NCBI GenBank assembly: GCA_934661735.1
Contig: CAKUJN010000018.1
Coordinates: forward strand, 1 to 28,829
DNA from: an uncultured Oscillospiraceae bacterium
Lineage (GTDB): Bacteria; Bacillota; Clostridia; Oscillospirales; Oscillospiraceae
Reading direction: 5' to 3'
DNA length: 28,829 nt
Numbering within the stretch: the first letter of the stretch is position 1; each line of letters begins with the position of its first letter. The notes under the pieces are model-generated. The model searched no databases. It was not told the DNA's origin and saw only the letters and a list, made by a program, of their open reading frames with translations. A program made the position numbers and the translations under genes. Shown piece after piece: positions 23,938 through 28,829 of the stretch.

Positions 23938-24537
23938 CAGAAAAATTTTCAGTTTTTGCAGCAGCTCAAGCAGCTTGAACTTCAAAGCAAAGCCCTCGTC
24001 CTCCCCTGTAATGAGGCGGATTTCTCCGTCCGTGAAGCCGGCTGTCTGCGCCGCCTGCTCCAGCTCGTCCATCGACGCGGTCAGGCAGATCGACGGAAAC
24101 ACGACGCACCACCAGTTGTGTCCCTCTCCATCGCCGATGGTCACGCGAAGCGACTCATACACGCCCGCGGGAAGCGAAAACGTGTCGTACTCGCGCGTCG
24201 GGAAGCGCTCCCTGCCAAGCCGGACGCGCACCTGCGCGTCCTCGCCCAGCTCACGCAGACGCTCCTGCGCCGCAAGCGCAATTTCGTCCAGCCCCGCAGC
24301 CAGCGCCGCGCGCGGGTCCGGCGCGCCGTCGATCAGCCTTCCTGCCGCCGCAAGCACCGCGTCGCGGACGGAAAGCTTGACCTGCTGGTCGTGCGGCGAG
24401 TCTGAGCGCGCCACAACGTGCAGGCGGATGAGCTTTCCGGCAAGCTGCTGCTGTGCGGTCTGAAGCACCGCAAGCCCGCCCGTGATCAGAACCGCGAGGA
24501 TGAGAACCCAGATGTAGATTTTTCTTCGTATGTGCAT
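23926..24537 (-). CDS. spoIIR: stage II sporulation protein R
   Basis: A 203-aa secreted/anchored signalling protein. A basic start (MHIRRK) and a hydrophobic helix (about 7-25) are followed by the SpoIIR pattern KLIRLHVVARSDSPHDQQVK, then VRDAVL, GVYESLRVTIGDGEGHNWWC, and VVFPSICL. SpoIIR is made in the forespore under SigF and activates the protease SpoIIGA in the mother cell, which matures SigE. The start at 24537 is chosen because the helix follows directly, as in the family. A TTG at 24591 would add 18 residues without support. It lies 54 nt after ispE, with an inverted repeat in the gap. No SigF promoter was confidently found. Confidence 0.93.
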   Translation of the reverse strand: MHIRRKIYIWVLILAVLITGGLAVLQTAQQQLAGKLIRLHVVARSDSPHDQQVKLSVRDAVLAAAGRLIDGAPDPRAALAAGLDEIALAAQERLRELGEDAQVRVRLGRERFPTREYDTFSLPAGVYESLRVTIGDGEGHNWWCVVFPSICLTASMDELEQAAQTAGFTDGEIRLITGEDEGFALKFKLLELLQKLKIFLTDT

Positions 24538-24540
24538 GAA

Positions 24541-24583
24541 AACACCGTCCTTATTGCCGTATAACAGCAGTATGGACGGTGTT
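24541..24583 (-). other. inverted repeat covering the spoIIR ribosome site
   Basis: Ten bases (AACACCGTCC) recur inverted (GGACGGTGTT) across 23 nt. In the minus-strand transcript the second arm starts at the AAGGA-like ribosome site and ends three bases before the spoIIR ATG, so a folded RNA would hide it. Confidence 0.55.
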
Positions 24584-24591
24584 TTACGCAA

Positions 24592-25491
24592 TTAAACGCC
24601 TGTTGCCAGAAAAACCTGCGTATATCTGTCGCGGAGCATCGTACACGCCACAGTCGCGTACTCGAACGAATCGTAGATGCCGAACACGGCGGAGCCGGAG
24701 CCGGTCATCTGCGCGCCGTAGGCGCCGTAGGTGAACATCATCGACTTGATGTAGTTGATGTCGAAATGCTCGGCCATGACCAGCGGCTCAAAAACGTTGC
24801 AGAGGCTCCCGCCGATGCCCAGCAGTTCACCGCGCTGAAGATTGCGGAGCATGACTTTCTGCTCGGGATGCTTCGCGATCCCCTGCTCGTCGATCATCCG
24901 GTACATCTCCGGTGTGGAGACGGAAAAATCGGGCTTGCAGACGACGAAGAACATCTCCGGCGCTTCGGGGAGCTTTGTCAGAAGCTCGCCGCGGCCCTCG
25001 ACCAGAACCGTCCCGCCCATCACGCACAGCGGCACGTCCGCGCCGGCCTGAAAGCCAAGCTCGCACAGCGCGGGAACGGACAGCGGATAGTCATAGCAGC
25101 GGTTGAGCGCGCGCAGCACCGCCGCAGCGTCGGCGCTCCCGCCGCCGAGGCCCGCCTGCACAGGAATACGCTTGTTGATAAAGATTTCAAGTCCCTGCGG
25201 GTCGCCGCCGACGCGGTCAAAGAACAGCTCCGCCGCCTTCCAGCCCAGATTCTCCGCATCCTGCGGATAATCGTCTGTGACAAGCTCGCTCTGCTCATCG
25301 CCGTCGTTCATCTGCTCGCGGTAACAGTGCAGTGCCCAGCGCCGGCCGGTGCCGACGTTGATCACCACATCGTCCCGCAGAGAAATGGTCTGCGCAATGG
25401 ACGAAATTTCATGGTAGCCGTCGGCGCGGCGCGACAGAACGTCCAGCGTCAGATTTAGTTTTGCAAACGCGCTTTCAGTGAGAACCTGCAT
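24592..25491 (-). CDS. ispE: 4-diphosphocytidyl-2-C-methyl-D-erythritol kinase
   Basis: A 299-aa GHMP-family kinase of the MEP isoprenoid pathway. It phosphorylates the 2-OH of CDP-methylerythritol with ATP in the cytoplasm. The motifs are AKLNLTLDVLSRRADGYHEI (catalytic K11 region), the glycine-rich ATP loop PVQAGLGGGSADAA (110-123), AGADVP with the catalytic Asp152, and the C-terminal GAQMTGSGSAVFG. The length is normal (280-300). Its ATG overlaps the stop of the DUF1015 gene by one base (TAATG), so translation is coupled. spoIIR directly downstream is an ordering I recall from other spore formers. Confidence 0.96.
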   Translation of the reverse strand: MQVLTESAFAKLNLTLDVLSRRADGYHEISSIAQTISLRDDVVINVGTGRRWALHCYREQMNDGDEQSELVTDDYPQDAENLGWKAAELFFDRVGGDPQGLEIFINKRIPVQAGLGGGSADAAAVLRALNRCYDYPLSVPALCELGFQAGADVPLCVMGGTVLVEGRGELLTKLPEAPEMFFVVCKPDFSVSTPEMYRMIDEQGIAKHPEQKVMLRNLQRGELLGIGGSLCNVFEPLVMAEHFDINYIKSMMFTYGAYGAQMTGSGSAVFGIYDSFEYATVACTMLRDRYTQVFLATGV

Positions 25492-26732
25492 TACTTGATC
25501 TTTCTGCCTTCCAGGTAGTAGCGCTTTTCGCGGCTGTGGCCCATGGAAAACGTCTTGCGCGGCAGAATGCCGTCGGCGATGACGCCGCGGAACAGCTGGC
25601 TCTTTTCCATGGCGGGCAGCAGGAAGCCGATGGCGTCGGGCTGCTTTGCCAGATCGATCAGCGCGTCGTCGTCATGGATATAGTCGATCTCACCTGCATG
25701 GTCCTTGAGATACTCGTCCAGGAAATGCTGAAGCACGCCGACAGCCAGCTCGCCCTTGTTCCTGTCCAGATGGACGGTGCCGGATTCCTCGCCGATGTAC
25801 CACTTGACGGGGAAGCCCTCGGCTGCGCAGCAGCTGTCCTCCAGCGCCTTGAGCAGCTTCTTCGGCTCGGTCTTGAAGATCACGCGGTGAATCGGTTCGA
25901 AAACCTGTGCCGGATCGTGAATGTTTTCCAGCTCGACCAGCGCAAAGCGCGCCGGATGGTTGGACAGATCCTCGTCCGGATGGTTCTTTTTCAGTTCCTC
26001 ATAGCAGCTCTTGGCCGTGGCCAGCGAGTGGTTGCCGTCGCCGACGGCAAAGACCATGGGCACGCCCTTGAGACCGGTATACTTTTCGCCGACGGTGGCG
26101 GTATACTCGGTCAGCGCCTTGTTGAACGCGTCAACATCATCGCCCTCGACCAGCCAGCCGGTGATGTGGCCGCCGCCTTCCATCAGGTCGAAGTCGTACA
26201 GCTTTTTCAGACTGTCCTTCTTCGCGGCAATCGGCTCAATGAGCTTCTTGTCGTGGTCGTCGCAGAGCATCAGCACATGCGGCAGTTCGATGGGTGCATC
26301 GCGGCGGACGCGCTGGCGCGGCGGAATACGTTCGGGGACGGTGCGCTCGGTGGCGCGGATAGCGCTGGTCGCGCCGGTGGAGTAGTCATACGCGTCCAGA
26401 TCGACCATGCCGACCAGCCCCTCGCGGATGGAGCCGTTTTCCAGCGTCCGCTCAACATAGACAAAGCTATTGGGATAGACTGTGAATACGCCGTCCTCCA
26501 TGTACTTCTTCATGGTGGCGTTGATCTCGGCGGTGTGTGCCGCCTCCTTCTCGGTGCCAAGCTCGGCCTCGGGGAGGATGAGGTTGATGGTGGACACAGC
26601 GCCCTCGGCGTTCTTGCGAACGCGGTCCCAATAGGCGTTGTCAGAGGTAAACTGGTCGCAGGCGATAACCGCCCACTTCTCCATGTGGTCGGTCTTTGGC
26701 ATCAGGATATCAGCAGGTAAAAAAGCGTTCAT
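25491..26732 (-). CDS. DUF1015 family protein (COG4198)
   Basis: A 413-aa soluble protein of the DUF1015 family, which has no firmly settled function. It starts MNAFLPADILMPKTDHMEKWAVIACDQF. The conserved DGNHSLATAK motif (about residue 250; other members read DGHHR) and the ending SMGHSREKRYYLEGRKIK are recognisable. No signal or membrane segment is present. In Clostridia the family often lies beside serine biosynthesis genes (serA/serC). Here the next gene upstream is thrH, a phosphoserine phosphatase. This makes a role in serine or phosphoserine metabolism likely, but it is inference. An AAAGGTGAT site precedes the ATG. ispE overlaps the stop. Confidence 0.9.
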   Translation of the reverse strand: MNAFLPADILMPKTDHMEKWAVIACDQFTSDNAYWDRVRKNAEGAVSTINLILPEAELGTEKEAAHTAEINATMKKYMEDGVFTVYPNSFVYVERTLENGSIREGLVGMVDLDAYDYSTGATSAIRATERTVPERIPPRQRVRRDAPIELPHVLMLCDDHDKKLIEPIAAKKDSLKKLYDFDLMEGGGHITGWLVEGDDVDAFNKALTEYTATVGEKYTGLKGVPMVFAVGDGNHSLATAKSCYEELKKNHPDEDLSNHPARFALVELENIHDPAQVFEPIHRVIFKTEPKKLLKALEDSCCAAEGFPVKWYIGEESGTVHLDRNKGELAVGVLQHFLDEYLKDHAGEIDYIHDDDALIDLAKQPDAIGFLLPAMEKSQLFRGVIADGILPRKTFSMGHSREKRYYLEGRKIK

Positions 26733-26803
26733 AGTTCAATCACCTTTCTGTATGTTGGTTATATGTTTCGTCATACGACGGGTATCACATTCTTCTGCGC
26801 CGC

Positions 26804-27406
26804 TCAGCGCATCGCGGCGCGGATGCCGGACAGCAGCGCATCATACGTCTCAAACGCCGGAAGCTGCGGGTAGTCTGCCTTGATCTGTTCGGTGCTGCGG
26901 AACAAAAAACCCGCTTTGCTCGCCAGAATCATTTCCAGATCGTTATAGCTGTCACCGGCGGCGATGGTGTCGAAGCCGATGGATTGCAGCGCACGGACGG
27001 TTGTGAGCTTGGAGTGGTCGCAGCGCATGGTAAAATCTCTGATTTCACCGTCCGGCGCAACAACAAGAGAATTACAGAGAATCGTCGGCCAGCCGAGCTT
27101 TCGCATCAGCGGCTGGGCAAACTCCTGAAAGGTATCGCTGACGATGACGACCTGTGTCATGGCGCGCAGCTCGTCCATAAACTCCCTCGCGCCCGCCAGC
27201 GGATCGATGGAGGCGATCACATCCTGAATTTCCTTCAGACCGAGGCCGTGCTCCTTGAGAATGCCGAGCCGCCAGTGCATCAGCTTTTCATAGTCCGGTT
27301 CGTCGCGCGTGGTGCGCGAAAGCTCGGGAATGCCGCTGGCTTTTGCAAACGCAATCCAGATTTCAGGGACCAGAACGCCCTCAAGGTCCAGACAGGTAAT
27401 ATACAT
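26804..27406 (-). CDS. thrH: ThrH: phosphoserine phosphatase / phosphoserine:homoserine phosphotransferase
   Basis: A 200-aa HAD-superfamily enzyme matching Pseudomonas aeruginosa ThrH along its whole length: CLDLEGVLVPEIWIAFA at the N-terminus, VIVSDTFQEFAQPLMRKLG and AAGDSYNDLEM. The nucleophile is D7 and the acid/base position is E9 (DxE rather than the DxD of SerB, as in ThrH). S90 and D152/D156 complete the site. ThrH dephosphorylates phosphoserine and can pass phosphate to homoserine. It therefore gives the last step of serine synthesis and may link to threonine. AGGAGA lies before the ATG. The DUF1015 gene follows after 71 nt with no terminator seen, so they probably form one unit. Confidence 0.94.
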   Translation of the reverse strand: MYITCLDLEGVLVPEIWIAFAKASGIPELSRTTRDEPDYEKLMHWRLGILKEHGLGLKEIQDVIASIDPLAGAREFMDELRAMTQVVIVSDTFQEFAQPLMRKLGWPTILCNSLVVAPDGEIRDFTMRCDHSKLTTVRALQSIGFDTIAAGDSYNDLEMILASKAGFLFRSTEQIKADYPQLPAFETYDALLSGIRAAMR

Positions 27407-27478
27407 GAAAAGCTCTCCTTTTGCCGCAAGGGCTGAAAAATATTTTTGTGCCCTAAAAAATTAGCAGACTCTATTGTT

Positions 27479-27506
27479 ATTATACAGAAATCGCAGGCAA
27501 AAGCAA
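27479..27506 (-). promoter_or_regulatory. promoter of the thrH-DUF1015-ispE-spoIIR unit
   Basis: On the minus strand a perfect TATAAT (27479-27484) lies 16 nt after TTGCTT (27501-27506). The leader is about 65 nt, AT-rich, with a small GGGC/GCCC hairpin (about 27431-27453). Confidence 0.75.
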
Positions 27507-27533
27507 CCTGTTTTTTCAGTGTTTTTCCGTCCA

Positions 27534-27564
27534 TGGATGAAGCGTGAAAAAACTGTGCATACTA
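27534..27564 (+). promoter_or_regulatory. sigma-G-like promoter for the DUF378 gene
   Basis: CATACTA (27558-27564) is the SigG -10 core. TGGATG (27534-27539), 18 nt upstream, matches a SigG -35 (TGAATA) at four positions. The ATG follows 32 nt later with AAAGGAGAC between. Confidence 0.5.
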
Positions 27565-27596
27565 TCAGCATTCTGAAAACCAAAGGAGACGGAAGT

Positions 27597-27803
27597 ATGG
27601 ATGTTTTATCTCTGATTCTTGTCATTATCGGCGCGGTCAACTGGGGACTGGTCGGTTTTGCGCGCTTTGATCTGGTCGCATGGATTTTCGGCGGCCAGAC
27701 CGCGGGCTTCAGCCGCGTGATCTACGCGCTGGTCGGCCTTGCGGGCCTGTGGTGCATCACGCTGCTGTTCCGCCGGAGAGATCAGCGCAACAGCGTCAGC
27801 TGA
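27597..27803 (+). CDS. DUF378 family small membrane protein
   Basis: A 68-aa protein with two membrane helices. The first (MDVLSLILVIIGAVNWGLVG, about 2-20) contains the family signature IGAVNWGLVG. A short loop FDLVAWIFGG and a second helix (RVIYALVGLAGLWCITLLF, about 40-58) follow, then a basic tail RRRDQRNSVS. DUF378 proteins such as Bacillus YuzA have no established function. The start at 27597 is set by AAAGGAGAC seven bases before it; the longer frame from 27474 crosses the promoter. It is a single-gene unit with its own terminator. The promoter-like element suggests forespore expression, which is inference. Confidence 0.92.
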   Translation: MDVLSLILVIIGAVNWGLVGFARFDLVAWIFGGQTAGFSRVIYALVGLAGLWCITLLFRRRDQRNSVS

Positions 27804-27813
27804 TATCCAAATA

Positions 27814-27846
27814 CGCCTGCCGCCGCAGCCGGCGGCGGGCGTTTTT
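27814..27846 (+). terminator. Rho-independent terminator of the DUF378 gene
   Basis: An 11-bp stem with one G-U pair (27814-27824 with 27831-27841), a 6-nt loop and five T. Confidence 0.92.
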
Positions 27847-27959
27847 GCGGCACGCAGCGCAGGGGCGGCGCTGCCGGCGCTCTGTCCGGCTTCACCGGAC
27901 TTCCTCTGTTGCGGTTGCACCACGTCTGTTACTTCGCAGATGATTTTGCGCCGCACTCT

Positions 27960-27985
27960 GTAGGGGCCGACGACTTTGCCGGCCC
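27960..27985. repeat. GTAGGGGCCGA palindromic module, copy A
   Basis: GTAGGGGCCGACGACTTTGC is followed by CGGCCC; GGGCCG pairs with CGGCCC. It shares its first 11 bases with the copy at 28362. Confidence 0.6.
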
Positions 27986-27991
27986 AGCCTT

Positions 27992-28012
27992 TCCGGTTGT
28001 CACCGAACTGCC
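27992..28012. repeat. ACCGAACTGCC module, copy A
   Basis: A 21-base module that reappears inverted at 28746-28765 with one base missing. A weaker relative begins near 27883. Confidence 0.55.
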
Positions 28013-28048
28013 TCTTTTGCAGTGACACTGCAACGGTTGCTTCGCAGA

Positions 28049-28088
28049 CCCACTTTTTCTGTCTTGCCAGAAAAAGTGGGCAAAAAGA
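28049..28088. repeat. AAAAAGTGGGCAAAAAGA palindromic repeat, copy A
   Basis: CCCACTTTTTCTG (28049-28061) pairs perfectly with CAGAAAAAGTGGG (28068-28080) around a 6-nt loop, followed by CAAAAAGA. Bases 28059-28088 recur inverted at 28564-28593 with 29 of 30 identical. Confidence 0.8.
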
Positions 28089-28196
28089 GGTGCTGGATAC
28101 GGATCGGATTGTGCCGCGGTAGCACAGAATGAACCCGTAGAAGAACATTGCGGCCAGCACACGATAAACTCTCTGCAAATCTGGACTACAGCGCCG

Positions 28197-28241
28197 CCTG
28201 CGTGGAGACAATGCTCCCATCGGGAACAGTTTCCACGCAGG
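28197..28241. repeat. nested inverted repeat, possible structured RNA
   Basis: CCTGCGTGGA pairs with TCCACGCAGG over 25 nt that contain a small inner stem (TCCC-ATC-GGGA). No promoter or U-tract is evident. Confidence 0.4.
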
Positions 28242-28361
28242 GAGATTGCAAAACACGCTGCTGTGGTGATAACAACGCATCTACGTATGCGCCGGTAGTG
28301 CAAATTCGTTATGGAACAGGCGAGCAGAATCGTCCACCCGAACATGGTTTTGGATACGTTT

Positions 28362-28387
28362 GTAGGGGCCGATGCCTACATTGGCCC
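28362..28387. repeat. GTAGGGGCCGA palindromic module, copy B
   Basis: GTAGGGGCCGATGCCTACAT then TGGCCC. GGGCCGAT pairs with ATTGGCCC (one G-U) around a 6-nt loop. Confidence 0.65.
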
Positions 28388-28514
28388 GCCCGCCGAGTAT
28401 TCCCAAAATGAGCAGAAACGAAATTGATGCAGTCTGCCCACAAATGCGTGTAGTACATTCGTCGGAACCATAATCTATCGGAACAGTATCGGCCTTGCGC
28501 CCGAAGAGGGCGTT

Positions 28515-28541
28515 AAATAAAAAGCGCGCGCGTCAGCGCGC
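28515..28541 (-). terminator. terminator-like GC hairpin inside the repeat block
   Basis: On the minus strand GCGCGC-TGAC-GCGCGC followed by GC and TTTTTATTT has the form of an intrinsic terminator. It has no recognisable gene in front of it within the window, so it may belong to a gene beyond the right edge or be part of a repeat. Confidence 0.5.
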
Positions 28542-28563
28542 AATATAACGCGTCCCAAGCGCA

Positions 28564-28593
28564 TCTTTTTGCCTACTTTTTCTGGCAAGACAG
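28564..28593. repeat. AAAAAGTGGGCAAAAAGA repeat, inverted copy B
   Basis: Inverted copy of 28059-28088 with one mismatch. Here the second half of the palindrome is replaced by unrelated sequence. Confidence 0.8.
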
Positions 28594-28599
28594 ATGGAA

Positions 28600-28634
28600 C
28601 CAAATTGCAAACCAGCGAAGCGTTTGCAATTTGG
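28600..28634. repeat. 13-bp palindrome
   Basis: CCAAATTGCAAAC pairs perfectly with GTTTGCAATTTGG around the 9-nt loop CAGCGAAGC. Confidence 0.75.
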
Positions 28635-28745
28635 AGAGGACGAGCAACGGAACGGACGAGACCTGCCGCTTGCGGCGGGGCGAGGGATGTGGAGTTTGTG
28701 AGGACGAGCCGCCGGAGGCACAGCTGCGGCGTTGCCGCATTTAAT

Positions 28746-28765
28746 GGCAGTTCGGTGAAACCGGA
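28746..28765. repeat. ACCGAACTGCC module, inverted copy B
   Basis: GGCAGTTCGGTGAAACCGGA is the inverted form of 27992-28012 with one base deleted. Confidence 0.55.
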
Positions 28766-28829
28766 CAAGCGGGCCGATGTGCACCCGCAAGGGGTGGGCC
28801 GCATCCGTAGCGCTCCTTCGTCGCTGACG

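Larger units (their letters stand above)
27850..28829. repeat. gene-free mosaic of palindromic intergenic repeats
   Basis: I find no credible gene in about 980 bases. The stretch is built from short repeated and palindromic modules. Examples are GTAGGGGCCGA at 27960 and 28362, an ACCGAACTGCC module at 27992 and inverted at 28746, a TTGC-TTCGCAGA-like element near 27930 and 28037, and a 30-base inverted pair at 28059 and 28564. Open frames across it have no ribosome sites or family resemblance. It looks like the REP-like intergenic repeats I recall from Oscillospiraceae genomes. Confidence 0.75.

Noticed and set aside
27606..28345. Long minus-strand frames opposite the DUF378 gene and its downstream region
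   Set aside because: They are the complement of a recognised gene and its terminator, then repeats; no start signals.
28093..28562. Segment between inverted repeats as an insertion sequence
   Set aside because: No transposase frame and no target duplication are visible; the 30-base inverted copies look like dispersed repeats rather than IS ends.
28475..28804. Open frames on the minus strand across the repeat block (85-109 codons)
   Set aside because: They run through the palindromic repeats, lack ribosome sites, and read as Arg/Pro/Ala-rich translated repeats without family resemblance.

Overview
The window looks like a core chromosomal segment of a high-GC, endospore-forming Clostridia (Oscillospirales/Oscillospiraceae-like). 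Three observations support this: sporulation genes (spoVAD, spoVAE, spoIIR), T-box control of two aminoacyl-tRNA synthetase genes as in Firmicutes, and a gene order nnrD / lipoprotein / alr / mazF that matches other Bacillota. I see no phage, transposase, CRISPR array, rRNA or tRNA gene.

Layout. (1) 1-2056, minus: an MMPL/RND-type membrane transporter cut by the window edge. (2) 2352-5688, minus: an alanine T-box leader, alaS and a HIT-family hydrolase, ending at a strong terminator. (3) 5639-9518, minus: an operon nnrD, GerS/YdcC-position lipoprotein, alr, mazF and an unrecognised 177-aa protein, with a near-consensus promoter in front of nnrD. The last gene runs into the alaS promoter. (4) 9567-13352, plus: a second T-box leader followed by pheS-pheT, divergent from nnrD. 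(5) 13444-15267, plus: ireB with its own promoter and terminator, then a second unit of a 96-aa conserved protein and a secreted SH3/NlpC-P60 peptidase. (6) 15331-17030, plus: spoVAD, spoVAE and a 40-aa Asn/Gln-rich repeat protein, preceded by a sigma-G-like -10 element. (7) 17045-23897, minus: addB-addA, the recombination nuclease/helicase pair. (8) 23911-27506, minus: thrH, DUF1015 protein, ispE, spoIIR. (9) 27558-27846, plus: a small DUF378 membrane protein. (10) 27850-28829: about 1 kb of gene-free mosaic of palindromic and inverted repeats.

How the genes fit together. Translation supply (alaS, pheST) is tied to tRNA charging through T-boxes. Cell-wall and spore functions dominate the rest: D-alanine supply (alr), a candidate germination lipoprotein, dipicolinate uptake components (spoVAD/E), the SpoIIR intercompartmental signal, an NlpC/P60 wall hydrolase, and IreB, a substrate of PASTA-kinase signalling. 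AddAB handles double-strand break processing. The most interesting points are a MazF with no room for an adjacent antitoxin, the Asn/Gln-rich mini-protein after spoVAE, an AddB whose N-terminal Walker A site is lost, and two CATACTA boxes that suggest forespore expression of spoVAD and DUF378. I found no wholly new multi-gene system. Family assignments come from recognising motifs by eye, not from database searches.
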